Shown here: positions 1-9,334 of the stretch, one piece after another
How positions within the stretch are numbered: the stretch's first letter is position 1
Layout: each line of letters starts with the position of its first letter
Source: Burkholderiales bacterium Ga0077543
GTDB taxonomy: Bacteria; Pseudomonadota; Gammaproteobacteria; Burkholderiales; Burkholderiaceae_C
Assembly (NCBI GenBank): GCA_001464055.1
Contig: LNET01000063.1
Location: forward strand, 1-64,000
Direction of reading: 5' to 3'
DNA: 64,000 bases
Made by a program: the position numbers and the translations under genes
Notes under the pieces: model-generated
Told to the model about the DNA's origin: nothing
The model's database searches: none
The model's input: only the letters and a program-made list of their open reading frames with translations

Positions 1-968
1 GCGATGATCACGCGCAAGGTGGCCCCGGCACTGGCCGCGGGCTGCCCGGTGGTCATCAAGCCGGCCGAGCAGACACCGCTGTCGGCGCTGGCCCTGGCCG
101 AACTGGCGCAACGCGCGGGCATGCCGGCGGGCGTGCTGAACGTGCTGTGCGCCGATGCCGACAACAGCATCGCCATCGGCAACGTGCTGTGCAGTTCCGA
201 CGTCGTGCGCCACCTGTCCTTCACCGGCAGCACCGAGGTCGGCCGCATCCTGGCGCGGCAGTGCGCGCCCACCATCAAGAAGATGAGCCTGGAACTGGGC
301 GCATCGTGTTCGACGATGCCGACCTGGACAGCGCCGTCGAAGGCGCGATGGCCAGCAAGTACCGCAACGCCGGCCAGACCTGCGTCTGCGCCAACCGGCT
401 GTATGCCCAGGCCGGCATCTACGACGCGTTCGTGGCCAGGCTGGCCGAAAAGGCCAGGACCATCAAGGTCGGCAACGGCTTCGACACCGGGGTGCAGCAA
501 GGCCCGCTGATCGACGCCCAGGCCCTGGCCAAGGTGGAATCGCACGTGGCCGACGCCTTGTCGAAGGGCGCCAAGCTGGTGACCGGTGGCGACCGCGTCA
601 GCGGCCACTTTTACACGCCCACGGTGCTGTCCCACGTCACCAGCGAGATGCTCTGCGCGAAGGAAGAAACCTTCGGCCCGGTGGCCCCGGTGTTCCGCTT
701 CGAGACCGAGGCCGAAGTCATCGCCGCCGCCAACGCCACCGAATTCGGCCTGGCCAGCTACTTCTTCAGCCGCGACATCGGCCGCATCTTCCGCGTGGGC
801 GAAGCGCTGGAATACGGCATGGTCGGCATCAACACCGGGCTGATCTCCACCACCGAGGTGCCCTTCGGCGGCGTGAAGCAAAGCGGCCTGGGGCGGGAAG
901 GCGCACGCCAGGGCATCGACGACTATGTCGAGGCCAAGTATCTGTGCCTGGGTGACATCCTGAAATAG
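1..968 (+). pseudogene. gabD: NAD(P)-dependent succinate-semialdehyde dehydrogenase, 5' truncated by window and frameshifted
   Basis: Aldehyde dehydrogenase that oxidises succinate semialdehyde to succinate in GABA catabolism. The N-terminal part of the gene lies before the window. Frame 1 encodes the cofactor-binding middle ([23 protein letters not shown]) up to the catalytic Glu of MSLELG at about 292-294. The protein then continues in frame 3 with [16 protein letters not shown], the catalytic Cys of GQTCVCANR (codon 381-383) and a complete C-terminus ending in CLGDILK. Compared with the family motif LELGG-N-A-P-F-IVFDD, about 13 bases are missing just after position 300, which removes four to five conserved residues and breaks the frame. 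Family and domain order are clear. Whether the lesion is biological or an assembly error cannot be decided from this sequence. Confidence 0.85.
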
Positions 969-985
969 CCGGGCGGCCGAGCGCC

Positions 986-1567
986 GTGTTGCACGCCGAA
1001 CGTGAACGGCTGCTGCAGATGCGCGCGGCCGACGAGAGCCTGCGCACCGAACTGGCGGGCCTGGGGCAGCTGCACGCCGGCTACCACCCGGCCATGCAGC
1101 GCGTGCACACGGCGAACGCGCAGGCGCTGGGCGACATCATCGACCGTCATGGCTGGCCCACCGAAGCCCTGGTGGGTGCCGACGGTGCCGAAGCCGCATG
1201 GCTGGTGGCCCAGCATGCCATCGGCGAGCCGGCGTTCATGCGCCGCTGCCGCAGCTTGATCGACGAAGCCAGCGCCCGGGCGCGGGTGCCGCGCTGGCAG
1301 TTCGCCTACCTGGACGACCGCATCCGGGTGTTCGAAGGCGGCTTGCAACGCCATGGCACGCAGGTCGACCTGCGTCCCGACGGCGCCTTTGCGCTGGCCC
1401 TGGAAGGCGAGTTCGCCGAGGTGGATGCCCGGCGGCGTGATGTCGGCCTGCGCCCCTTGGCCGAACATCTGCAGGCCGCTGGCGCCGGAACCCGCCCGAC
1501 GGCCGAAGAACACCGTGCAAGGCAGGCCGCGGAGGAAGCCTGGCGACGTCAGCTCGGGTGGATCTGA
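986..1567 (+). CDS. DUF6624-like hypothetical protein
   Basis: A 193-aa soluble protein of unknown function, with GTG start 17 nt after the dehydrogenase stop. The pattern HGWPTEALVG, then LVAQHA, and the C-terminal FAYLDDRIRV followed by HGTQVDL resembles the DUF6624 family, whose members share a W..vG, a vqHad and a yLtDRv..GTQ signature. No signal peptide or membrane segment is seen. The tight spacing suggests it is transcribed with the upstream dehydrogenase. The family assignment is by eye, and no biochemical role is known to me. Confidence 0.6.
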   Translation: MLHAERERLLQMRAADESLRTELAGLGQLHAGYHPAMQRVHTANAQALGDIIDRHGWPTEALVGADGAEAAWLVAQHAIGEPAFMRRCRSLIDEASARARVPRWQFAYLDDRIRVFEGGLQRHGTQVDLRPDGAFALALEGEFAEVDARRRDVGLRPLAEHLQAAGAGTRPTAEEHRARQAAEEAWRRQLGWI

Positions 1568-1638
1568 ACTCGCATCCGGCACGCCGCATTCCGCAAGGTC
1601 CCAGCCCCGGGAGCAGCGGCCGCGGGGCGAGTGAAGCC

Positions 1639-2535
1639 TCAGGCGTCGTTCGCCGCCGCCTGGGGGCCCCGGTCGGCCGCCGTGGCCGACTTGCCGCCGC
1701 CGATGCTCGCCCGCTGCGTGGCCTGCGCCAGCGCACGGCGCAACAGGCTGTCGGCATCCTTGCCATGCTCGGGATACGAGGCCAGGCCCACGCTGACGGC
1801 CAGGCCCTGCTCGCGTCCGGCCACGCTGAAAGGCCGGGCCAGCGCATGCGCCAGCTTCGAGGCCACGCGTTCGCCGTCCTGCGGCGAATCGATCCAGGCC
1901 AGCAGCACCGCGAAGGCGTCGTCACCGATGGAGGCCACCACGTCGCTGGCGCGCAACGCCGAACGCAGCCGCACCGCCGCCTTGCGGCGCAGAACGTTGG
2001 CCGATTCGACACCCAGCAGGGCTTCGGTGGCCGCCAGGCCAGAGACCCGCAGCGCGATCAGGGCCATGGGCGCGGGCTCGCGTTCGCGCAGGGCCAGCAG
2101 GTGCGTCATGTGTTCCTGCAACTGGGGCAGGTGGGGCAGCCCGGTGGACAGGTCGGTGGCGTAGGCGCGGCGCGTGGCGGCTTCGAGCCGCTTGCGCTCG
2201 ATGGCATGGCGCAAGGCCATTCCCAGGCGCGGCCCGCTGGCTTCGGCCGTGGTCAGCACGTCCTGGACACCCGCCTGCAGCAACGGCAGCGACAGCGACC
2301 AGGGCGACGGGTCGGTGATCACCACCACCGCCGTCTGCAGCGACAGCGCCGGCAGCATGGTCCAGGCGGCCAGTGCGGCCAGGTCGGGGGTGGCAATCAG
2401 CACCGCGTCGGCGTCGGCGCTGGCCAGTTCTTCGGGGGTGGCCACCGGCTGCACGGCGAAGACGCCGCCGCCGGCACCCGCAAGCAGCGCAGTGGGATCG
2501 ATGCCGACACAGGCAATCTGCAAAGGTGCGTTCAC
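1639..2535 (-). CDS. receiver-like / degenerate GGDEF domain protein
   Basis: About 298 aa from a GTG start at 2535; a TTG 27 nt further upstream is the alternative. The N-terminal 120 residues look like a receiver-like alpha/beta domain (VLIATPDLAAL, VVVITDPSPW). The C-terminal half is a GGDEF-type fold beginning YATDLSTGLPHL and ending in a typical SVGLASYPEHGKDADSLLRRA segment. The signature is replaced by ASIGDDAFAVLL (GDDAF for GGDEF), so diguanylate cyclase activity is unlikely. It may instead bind nucleotide or act as a scaffold. It lies alone between the DUF6624 gene and tRNA-Gly. Confidence 0.7.
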   Translation of the reverse strand: MNAPLQIACVGIDPTALLAGAGGGVFAVQPVATPEELASADADAVLIATPDLAALAAWTMLPALSLQTAVVVITDPSPWSLSLPLLQAGVQDVLTTAEASGPRLGMALRHAIERKRLEAATRRAYATDLSTGLPHLPQLQEHMTHLLALREREPAPMALIALRVSGLAATEALLGVESANVLRRKAAVRLRSALRASDVVASIGDDAFAVLLAWIDSPQDGERVASKLAHALARPFSVAGREQGLAVSVGLASYPEHGKDADSLLRRALAQATQRASIGGGKSATAADRGPQAAANDA

Positions 2536-2591
2536 AGCGGAGCCTGCTGACAGGGCGCGCAAGGCGCCAGCGCCGGATCAACGGCTGAAGA

Positions 2592-2665
2592 TGGAGCGGG
2601 TGAAGGGAATCGAACCCTCGTATGAAGCTTGGGAAGCTGCCGTTCTACCATTGAACTACACCCGC
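2592..2665 (-). tRNA. tRNA-Gly (CCC anticodon)
   Basis: Read on the minus strand, the gene starts GCGGGTGTAGTTCAATGG, has the anticodon arm GCAGC-TTCCCAA-GCT with anticodon CCC, the T-arm GAGGGTTCGATTCCCTT, and an encoded CCA at 2592-2594. Acceptor, D, anticodon and T stems all pair. The layout matches the E. coli glyU class. Length is 74 nt including CCA. Confidence 0.95.
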
Positions 2666-2705
2666 ATCGAAGCCGAATGTTACGCCATGGCGCTGTGCGC
2701 CGGGC

Positions 2706-2900
2706 TCACTTGTCGGACTTCAGGATGGTGCCGAGCTGCAGCGTCTTCACGTGGTACCGGCCGGGCACGTCTTCCAGGCGCAGCAGGTTGTTGCGCGCCA
2801 TGATGATGCCCATGGCGGCTTCATGCTGCACGAAGACGATGTCGCCGGCCTTGACCGAGAACTGCGCTTCGGCCCAGTTTTCGGCCCGCAGCCCGAATCC
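2706..2900 (-). other. short open frame without a clear start, possible gene remnant
   Basis: Minus-strand open frame ending at TGA 2706-2708 that translates to a protein-like stretch including VKAGDIVFVQHEAAMG and RLEDVPGRYHVKT, ending in LKSDK. An in-frame stop lies upstream at about 2903 with no ATG before the internal MGIIMARNN, so the frame lacks a convincing start. The sequence just upstream (CCCGCCAGCGGGCCCCCTTG on the minus strand) is repeat-like and may have replaced the original 5' end. I do not recognise the family. It lies downstream of the LEA2 lipoprotein gene on the same strand and could be read from its transcript. Confidence 0.35.
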
Positions 2901-2931
2901 ACCTCAAGGGGGCCCGCTGGCGGGTGGCGCC

Positions 2932-3426
2932 TCAGCGCGCCAGCCCCGCCAGCGAGAGCTCGCCCTTGCTGCTGAACCGTTGGCCACCGAAGGCCGCGCC
3001 GCCGATCCTGCCGCGCACTTCGTAGGCCAGCTTGTCCGGCCAGGGGCCGTTGGTGGCCAGGCCCAGCATCTGCCGCAGCGCGCCCAGCGCCGACACGCTG
3101 ATCGGCACCTCCAGCACGCGTTCGCCGAAACGCGGCACGCTGCCCTTGATGTCGCTGGCACCGGCGGCAAAGTTGCGGCCCTGCAGGTCCAGGTCGACGA
3201 ACACACCGTCGTAGTCGATCGGCGTGTCGTTGGGGTTCACCACGCGCAGGCGCACGTTGAAACGCAGTTCCAGGCCCTGGCCCGGCAATGGCTCGACGCC
3301 CACCACGTTCACGCGCACCGGGTCGCGGCCCGGCAAGGCGGCGCAAGCCGTCAGCCCGGCACCGGCAGCAGACAGAGCAAGCAGGCTGGCCAGGCGGGCC
3401 AGGGTCGATCGGCGTGGCAGGTTCAA
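2932..3426 (-). CDS. LEA type 2 (WHy-domain) family lipoprotein
   Basis: A 164-aa protein with a positively charged N-terminus, a hydrophobic stretch and a lipobox ending LTAC (Cys28), so it is probably lipid-anchored in the outer membrane. After the Cys comes the LEA14/WHy-like beta sandwich: VRVNVVGVEPLPGQGLELRF, then VRLRVVNPNDTPIDYDGVF and a late VPISVSAL. This family is linked to desiccation and stress, but the bacterial lipoproteins are poorly characterised. Domain assignment is good and function is open. Confidence 0.8.
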   Translation of the reverse strand: MNLPRRSTLARLASLLALSAAGAGLTACAALPGRDPVRVNVVGVEPLPGQGLELRFNVRLRVVNPNDTPIDYDGVFVDLDLQGRNFAAGASDIKGSVPRFGERVLEVPISVSALGALRQMLGLATNGPWPDKLAYEVRGRIGGAAFGGQRFSSKGELSLAGLAR

Positions 3427-3528
3427 GCGCGTGCTCCTTGCTCAGGACAAGGTGCAAGTCTAGTGGCCCGTCACGCCGGCCCCGGCCCCGAGCGCTCTTG
3501 TTCACCCGTCACCGGCCTGGGGCAAAGC

Positions 3529-5928
3529 TCACTGCGCAGTTGAGACCGGTGCGGGCGGCAGCGGCCGCCCGCCGGCGCCCGCGGCGAAGGTCAAGGGGCT
3601 GACCGCCGCCTGCTGGCCCACGCCCGGCTTCGACCAGTCGCACACGCCGTCGCTGAACACCGCCTGCAGGCGCGTCCATTGCGCGTCGGTGAAGGTGCCG
3701 GCGGCGTAGTCGCTGCGCAGCAGCGGCTTGAGCTGGCACTTCAGCACGTTCTCGGCGCGCGGGCCGCCGGCCACCTGGCGCGGCGACAGCGAAGGCTTCA
3801 GGAAGGGGTCGGCATCGCACAAGGCGGCGTTCGTCACCTTCACGGTCTGCGTGGCGTCGGAGGGCAGCAGGCAGAAATCGGCGGTGCTGGCCGGGCGCGC
3901 GGCGCGCACCTTGGCTTCGAGCGTGCGGCCACTGGTGTCGGCCTTGAGCGCCGTCAGCCATTGGTCCATCGCCAGGAAGGCGTCGGTGCCCATCGTGCCC
4001 GGGGGCGTCAGGCCGGTGCGGGCAAAGCGCCACATCGCCTGGTTGCCAGCGTCGCCGGCCGCAGCACTGATGCGGTCGCGCAGGCCGAAGCTGAACCACT
4101 GGTGGTGGATGGGGATGGTGCCCGGGGTGTTGCCAGGGGGCACGGTGATGTTGCTGTCGTCCCAGCCGCGCATGTCGATGATCGCCATCTTCGCCAGTTG
4201 CGCACCGCTGGCGACGATGCCCGAGCGGTAGGCGATTTCCAGCGCCGCGGTGTCGGCCACGCTGCGCGCCGCCCGGGGCGTGGAGTCGCGGTCGGTGCCG
4301 CCGACGATGGCGTTCAGGGTGACGAACTGCTCGGCGCTGATGACGCCGTCGCGCAGCGCCTTCAGGCCGTACTGCACCCCGGTGTTGTCGCGCGTGTCCA
4401 GCGCCGCGGGCGAACCGGGCACGCGGCCCCAGATGCTCTCGGCCCAGCTCCAGGCGTTGCAACGTGGCAGGTTGGCGGTGGCCGTGGGGTTGGCCGGGTC
4501 GTAGACGGCGCTGTTGGGCATTTCGCAGTTGTTCGTCTGCGTCGGCTGCTGGACGATGGCGCCAGTGATGTTGTTGCTGACGAAGCGCGGGTTGAACAGG
4601 CCGGCGCGGCCGTTGGTGCCGAAGGCGTTGTACCAGGCATGGCAGGCGCTGGGGTCGGGGTGGCCGTTGATGGCGGCCTTGCGGGCGTTGATCTCGGCCT
4701 GGGTCAAGCCGGCGGTCAGCGCCAGCCACTCGGGCTTCTGGTAAGCCTCGACCAGGCCGACGCAGTCGCCCACCTCGATGGCGGTGGTTTCGGAATCGGG
4801 GTAGGTGCAGGTGGTGGTGATGCCGTCGAGCAATCCGGGCTGGATGCTGCCAGCCATGTTGCTGTTGATCGAGCCGCCCGAGCAACCCGAACCGATGGTG
4901 AAGCGGATCGGCCCCAGGGTGTCGGCGATGTGCTCCTTCATCATCATGATGGTTTCGCTCATCAGCACGCGGTTCGAATTGCGCGCCGAATCCAGCATGC
5001 TGTGCGACAGCACCATGTAGCCGCGCGAGATCTGGGCGTCGGAACCCGACCAGGCCGTGGCCGGGCGCGCCTGGCGCCGCGGCTGACCGGTGCTGGCGCC
5101 GAAGTTGATCAGCAGCTTGCCGTTCCAGGCCGCCGGCGGCGTGAATGCGCTCACCGGCTGTGTCGGGTTGTGCAGCACCGCCAGGTCGTAGATGCCGCGG
5201 CTGGTGGTGCCGCGCTCCAGGCGCACGATGTAGGGCACGCGCACGCCGGCGTCGGTGGTCGCGGTGGCCATGTCGGCGGGGGTGCTTCCGGCGGTGTAGG
5301 GCTTGAAGCAGGCGTTGGCCGGCGGCGCGGGGTTGGCGGGCACGACGCTGGCCGTGGCGGCCATCGCGGGTGTCGGGTCGGGCAGGGCCAGGCTGCAACC
5401 GGCCGCGCTGCTGCGGTAGTACAGCTTGATCTCGGTGGCGATGTTGCAGTTGGCGTCGGGGGCGCCGCTCAGGCCGCTGGCATTGCGCGCGGGCGTGTTG
5501 CCGCTGACCCCCTGGGGGGTCGGCGTGGCGCAGAAGAAGGGCTGGTTCAGCGGTCCGCTGATCACCGGGCCATGGCGCGGCGCGTTGGTGATGACCAGGG
5601 TGGCCGGCTTGGCGCCGCCCGTTTCGGCCAGCACGGTGGTGGCGCCCGGCGGCAGGCCGGTCAGCAGACCGACGACGCGGCCGTCGGCCAGCGTGCGGAA
5701 GGCATCGCTCTGGTCGCGTCCACCCACGTCGACGCGCAAACCCTGGATGCCGGTGCGTGCGGGCAACACCAGCTCGACCAGTGCGTCACCGCCGCTGATC
5801 AGGTCGGCACGGTTGTTCAGTGTGCGGATTTCAAGCGGCTGGCGGTCGTCGTCGAGGCTGCACGCACCCAGGGTGGCCAGGGTCACGGCTGTCAGTGCCA
5901 GCGCCAGCGGGCGTGGACGGATGTTCAT
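3529..5928 (-). CDS. DUF6351 family lipoprotein, alpha/beta-hydrolase-like
   Basis: A 799-aa protein from the ATG at 5926-5928, preceded by GGAGA at good spacing. A signal peptide with lipobox TLGAC (Cys23) predicts a lipoprotein facing the periplasm. An N-terminal beta-rich region is followed by a large hydrolase-like domain with the nucleophile elbow GSGCSGGS (Ser350), and later segments WDDSN and IPIHHQWF may supply acid and histidine. DUF6351 proteins resemble tannase, feruloyl-esterase and PHB-depolymerase-like hydrolases, but no substrate is established. The many Cys residues suggest disulfides. Family confidence is high and substrate unknown. Confidence 0.8.
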   Translation of the reverse strand: MNIRPRPLALALTAVTLATLGACSLDDDRQPLEIRTLNNRADLISGGDALVELVLPARTGIQGLRVDVGGRDQSDAFRTLADGRVVGLLTGLPPGATTVLAETGGAKPATLVITNAPRHGPVISGPLNQPFFCATPTPQGVSGNTPARNASGLSGAPDANCNIATEIKLYYRSSAAGCSLALPDPTPAMAATASVVPANPAPPANACFKPYTAGSTPADMATATTDAGVRVPYIVRLERGTTSRGIYDLAVLHNPTQPVSAFTPPAAWNGKLLINFGASTGQPRRQARPATAWSGSDAQISRGYMVLSHSMLDSARNSNRVLMSETIMMMKEHIADTLGPIRFTIGSGCSGGSINSNMAGSIQPGLLDGITTTCTYPDSETTAIEVGDCVGLVEAYQKPEWLALTAGLTQAEINARKAAINGHPDPSACHAWYNAFGTNGRAGLFNPRFVSNNITGAIVQQPTQTNNCEMPNSAVYDPANPTATANLPRCNAWSWAESIWGRVPGSPAALDTRDNTGVQYGLKALRDGVISAEQFVTLNAIVGGTDRDSTPRAARSVADTAALEIAYRSGIVASGAQLAKMAIIDMRGWDDSNITVPPGNTPGTIPIHHQWFSFGLRDRISAAAGDAGNQAMWRFARTGLTPPGTMGTDAFLAMDQWLTALKADTSGRTLEAKVRAARPASTADFCLLPSDATQTVKVTNAALCDADPFLKPSLSPRQVAGGPRAENVLKCQLKPLLRSDYAAGTFTDAQWTRLQAVFSDGVCDWSKPGVGQQAAVSPLTFAAGAGGRPLPPAPVSTAQ

Positions 5929-6077
5929 GGTTTGTCTCCAGGGTTCGAATTTTCCGCATCGGGCCGTCTGCTGTGCATCACGCGGCCTGCAACCGATGCT
6001 AGGCAGGCGCTGCGCAGCGCCCATACGGCCGAACCCGCATCGGCAGGCGCCGGCTGCGCCACTACACTGCGCGCCCC

Positions 6078-6791
6078 ATGCATGCAGAAGACACCGACGA
6101 CCCGGCCGCCACAGCCCCCTCCGCACGCCGCGCCATGCGCAGCTTCGTGCTGCGCGCCGGCCGCATGGGCACGGGCCAGCAGCGGGCCCTGGTCGAGCTG
6201 GGCCCGCGCTACGTGCTGCCCTTCGAGCCTGGCGTGGCGCTTGACTGGCAGGCACGCTTCGGACGCCAGGCGCCCCGGGTGCTGGAAATCGGCTTCGGCA
6301 TGGGCGACGCCACGGCGCAGATCGCGGCCGCCCTGCCCGGCACCGACTTCATCGGCATCGAGGTGCATGTGCCCGGGGTCGGCGCCTTGCTCAAGCGCAT
6401 TGGCGAACTGGGCCTGGGCAACCTGCGGCTGATGCAGCACGATGCGGTCGAAGTGCTGGAACGGATGGTGGCACCCGCCAGCCTGGACGGCGTGCACATC
6501 TTTTTTCCCGACCCCTGGCACAAGAAGCGGCACAACAAGCGCCGGCTGATACAGCCCCCGTTCGTCACCCTGCTGGCTTCACGCCTGAAGCCCGGCGGCT
6601 ACCTGCACTGTGCCACCGACTGGCAGCCCTATGCCGAGCAGATGCTGGAAGTGCTTCGTGCCGAGCCTGCGCTGGCCAACACGGCTGAAGCCTATGCGCC
6701 GCGGCCGGCCTACCGTCCGCTGACGAAGTTCGAGAACCGCGGCCTGAAACTGGGCCACGGCGTCTGGGACCTGGTGTTCACGCGCCGCTGA
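6078..6791 (+). CDS. trmB: tRNA (guanine-N7-)-methyltransferase
   Basis: A 237-aa SAM-dependent enzyme that makes m7G46 in tRNA variable loops. The SAM-binding motif [15 protein letters not shown] is at about residues 71-85, followed by [15 protein letters not shown]. The family signature [15 protein letters not shown] and the C-terminal [17 protein letters not shown] are complete. The ATG at 6078 gives the usual length. It converges on uppP, with 21 nt between their stops. Confidence 0.95.
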   Translation: MHAEDTDDPAATAPSARRAMRSFVLRAGRMGTGQQRALVELGPRYVLPFEPGVALDWQARFGRQAPRVLEIGFGMGDATAQIAAALPGTDFIGIEVHVPGVGALLKRIGELGLGNLRLMQHDAVEVLERMVAPASLDGVHIFFPDPWHKKRHNKRRLIQPPFVTLLASRLKPGGYLHCATDWQPYAEQMLEVLRAEPALANTAEAYAPRPAYRPLTKFENRGLKLGHGVWDLVFTRR

Positions 6792-6812
6792 GCGCGGCGT
6801 CCTGGCGCTTGC

Positions 6813-7670
6813 TCAGGCCGACCAGGTGACCCAGCCGGTGTAGGCGGTCAGCAGCACGATGCAGCCGAAGACGATGCGATACCAGGCAAACCAGGTGAAG
6901 TCGTGTGTCGACACGTACCGGATCAGCCAGCGGATGCACAGCAGCGCACTGAAGAAGGCCATGATTAGGCCGACGGCGAACATCGGCAGGTCGCTCATCG
7001 ACAACAGGTGGCGGTTCTTCAGCACCGAATAGGCGCCCGCGCCCATCAGCGTGGGAATGCCCAGGTAGAAGCTGAACTCGGTGGCTGCCTTGCGCGAAAA
7101 GCCGAACACCATCGCGCCGATGATCGTGGCGCCAGAACGGCTGGTACCCGGCACCAGCGCCAGGCACTGCACCAGGCCGACTTTCAGCGCGTCCATCGGT
7201 GTCATGTCGTCCACGCTCTCCACCCGGGCGCGGCGGCCGCCTTGAAGGTCCATGTCGCCATAGAGCCGGCGATGGCGCCTTTCGACCAGGAGGATGATGA
7301 TGCCGCCCACGATGAAGGCCATGGCCACCGGCACCGGGTGGAACAGGTAGGTCTTGACGATGCCGCCGAAAGCCAGGCCCAGCACCACCGCCGGGAAGAA
7401 GGCGATGCCCACGTTCAGCGCAAAGCGCTGGGCGACGGGATCGTGGGTGATGCCGGTGACAGTGCGCTTCAGGCGTTCGCGGTACTCCCAGATCACCGCG
7501 AACATGGCGCCGGTCTGGATGGCGATCTCGAAGACCTTCACGGTTTCGCCAGTGAAGTTCAGCAGGGATGCGGCGAGGATGAGGTGCCCGGTCGATGAGA
7601 TGGGCAGGAACTCGGTCAGGCCCTCCACCACGCCCATGATGGCGGCCTTGATCAGCAGGATAGGGTCCAA
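6813..7670 (-). CDS. uppP: undecaprenyl-diphosphatase (BacA/UppP)
   Basis: A polytopic inner-membrane enzyme that dephosphorylates undecaprenyl diphosphate to recycle the carrier lipid for peptidoglycan and LPS; overproduction gives bacitracin resistance. Both signature loops are present: [17 protein letters not shown] near the N-terminus and [14 protein letters not shown] in the second half. I chose the TTG at 7668-7670 (first residues [14 protein letters not shown]) because it gives the normal length of about 285 aa. Longer in-frame extensions are low-complexity and run toward the tetR operator. Confidence 0.92.
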   Translation of the reverse strand: MDPILLIKAAIMGVVEGLTEFLPISSTGHLILAASLLNFTGETVKVFEIAIQTGAMFAVIWEYRERLKRTVTGITHDPVAQRFALNVGIAFFPAVVLGLAFGGIVKTYLFHPVPVAMAFIVGGIIILLVERRHRRLYGDMDLQGGRRARVESVDDMTPMDALKVGLVQCLALVPGTSRSGATIIGAMVFGFSRKAATEFSFYLGIPTLMGAGAYSVLKNRHLLSMSDLPMFAVGLIMAFFSALLCIRWLIRYVSTHDFTWFAWYRIVFGCIVLLTAYTGWVTWSA

Positions 7671-7776
7671 GTAGCGCTCTCTTGTTGCGGTGGGGGGGGG
7701 CTTGGCGCCGCGCGATGATAGGGGCCACCCACGGGACATCGGCGACCTTGACCGTGCAGGATGCCCGGGCGTAGCA

Positions 7777-7798
7777 TTACTGACCAATCGGTCAGTAA
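7777..7798. promoter_or_regulatory. TetR-family operator, perfect palindrome
   Basis: TTACTGACC, four spacer bases, then GGTCAGTAA: a perfect 9+9 inverted repeat five bases before the TTG start of the TetR gene and 107 bp from the divergent uppP start. The TGACCnnnnGGTCA core is a classical TetR/AcrR-type half-site arrangement, so autoregulation is expected. Being inside any longer version of the TetR reading frame, it also argues for the short start. Confidence 0.8.
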
Positions 7799-7802
7799 AA
7801 AC

Positions 7803-8477
7803 TTGAGCAAGCCCCCCCTTTCAGAACCGCCGATCCGTCAGCGACGCAAGCAAACCCGCCCCCAGGAGTTGCTGGACGCTGCTTTGGCCCTGTTCGTGGA
7901 AAAGGGCTTTGCTGCCACGCGCACCGAGGAAGTGGCACATGCCGCCGGTGTCAGCAAGGGCACTCTGTATCTGTACTACCCGAGCAAGGAAGACCTGTTC
8001 AAGGCGGTGGTGCGGCAGAACCTCGTCAACCTGATCACCGAGGGCCTGGAAGTGCTGGCGCACTTCGAGGGCAGCAGTTCCGACCTGCTGTGCCATCTGA
8101 TGAACACCTGGTGGGAACGCGTGGGCAGTACGCCGGCTGCGGGGATTCACAAGATCGTGCTGTCTGAAGTTCGCAATTTCCCCGAACTGGCCACCTTCTA
8201 CGCCGCAGAAGTCATGGAACCCGCAGACCGCCTGTTCAGCGGCGCGGTCCGGCGCGGCATCGACAGCGGCGAGTTCCGCCCGGTGCCCGTGCACGAAGTG
8301 GCGCACGCGCTGATGGCCCCGATGATCTTCCTGGCGCTGCACCGCCATTCCTTCGGCGCCTGCAGCCCGCCCTGCGGCAACCCCGACCTCGACCCCCGCG
8401 CGCTCATCGACACCCACCTGGACCTGGCCTTGCGCGGGCTGCAGGTGCGTCAGCCTGGCGCGCACAGCGCACCCTAG
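7803..8477 (+). CDS. TetR/AcrR family transcriptional regulator
   Basis: A 224-aa regulator with the N-terminal TetR DNA-binding domain ([19 protein letters not shown], helix-turn-helix at about residues 41-60 with [19 protein letters not shown]). The larger C-terminal ligand-binding domain is of the AcrR type. I take the TTG at 7803 as start because the operator occupies the sequence before it; an in-frame ATG at 7761 would put the operator inside the gene. The downstream pcm and TolC-type genes follow on the same strand, so it may control an export operon as well as itself. Confidence 0.88.
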   Translation: MSKPPLSEPPIRQRRKQTRPQELLDAALALFVEKGFAATRTEEVAHAAGVSKGTLYLYYPSKEDLFKAVVRQNLVNLITEGLEVLAHFEGSSSDLLCHLMNTWWERVGSTPAAGIHKIVLSEVRNFPELATFYAAEVMEPADRLFSGAVRRGIDSGEFRPVPVHEVAHALMAPMIFLALHRHSFGACSPPCGNPDLDPRALIDTHLDLALRGLQVRQPGAHSAP

Positions 8478-8519
8478 AATTTCGGGTTTTCCCGCCACAC
8501 CTCGATCGACCCTGCCACC

Positions 8520-9194
8520 ATGAACACCGAACTTGCCCGCTTCAACATGATCGAGCAGCAGATCCGCCCCTGGGAGGTTCTGGATCCGGGCGTGCTGGCG
8601 CTGCTGGCCCAGGTGCGACGCGAAGACTTCGTTCCCGCCGGACTGCGCGCACTGGCCTTCGTCGACACCCAGGTGCCCCTCCTCGAAGGCGAGCCCCTGG
8701 GACCCTGCATGCTGGAACCGAAGGTCGAGGCCCGCCTTCTCCAGGAACTGCAGCTGCAGCGGCACGAGAAGGTGCTGGAGATCGGCGCCGGTTCGGGTTT
8801 CATGGCGGCGCTGATGGCGCATCGCGCGATGACGGTGATCTCGCTCGAATGCCGCCCGGCGCTGGTTCACATGGCGGCGCACAACCTGCAGCGAGCCGGC
8901 GTGATGAACGCCAGCGTGCAGCTGGTGGACGCCGCCGAAGGTGCGCGCGGCCTGCCGGCCGAAGCACCGTTCGACGCCATCCTGCTGTCGGGTTCGGTGC
9001 CCGAAGTGCCGCAGGCGCTGTTGCAGCAGTTGAAGATCGGCGGGCGGCTGGCCGCGGTGGTGGGCGACCTGCCCATCATGCGGGCCAGGCTGTTCACGCG
9101 CGCTGGCGCCTCGGCCTGGTCCGACGTCGACCTCTTCGACACCGTGGCGCCGCGTCTGCAGGGCTTCGCCGAACCCACTCGCTTCAGGTTCTGA
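8520..9194 (+). CDS. pcm: protein-L-isoaspartate O-methyltransferase family protein
   Basis: A 224-aa SAM-dependent methyltransferase of the PCMT family, which repairs isoaspartyl residues in damaged proteins. The N-terminal part carries ARFNMIEQQIRPWEV, and the SAM-binding glycine motif is VLEIGAGSGFMAALM. This short form, lying between a TetR regulator and a TolC-like gene, is common in Burkholderiales. Members of this subgroup have not all been shown to repair isoaspartate, so substrate is by family. ATG at 8520; the gap to the TetR stop is 42 nt. Confidence 0.85.
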   Translation: MNTELARFNMIEQQIRPWEVLDPGVLALLAQVRREDFVPAGLRALAFVDTQVPLLEGEPLGPCMLEPKVEARLLQELQLQRHEKVLEIGAGSGFMAALMAHRAMTVISLECRPALVHMAAHNLQRAGVMNASVQLVDAAEGARGLPAEAPFDAILLSGSVPEVPQALLQQLKIGGRLAAVVGDLPIMRARLFTRAGASAWSDVDLFDTVAPRLQGFAEPTRFRF

Positions 9195-9334
9195 AGCAGC
9201 CGATGGCGCTGCCGCGCATGCCGCTCGTCACCCGCTGGCGGCAACTCGTCGCATCGGCAGCGCATGTCGACACGGCCCCCGCCTATAACCCGCGTCCAGT
9301 CGCATCGTGGCGACCGCTACCCGAGGACTTCCGC

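Noticed and set aside
7761-7802. N-terminal extension of the TetR protein from the ATG at 7761
   Set aside because: It would place the perfect operator palindrome inside the coding region and adds residues with no similarity to TetR proteins.
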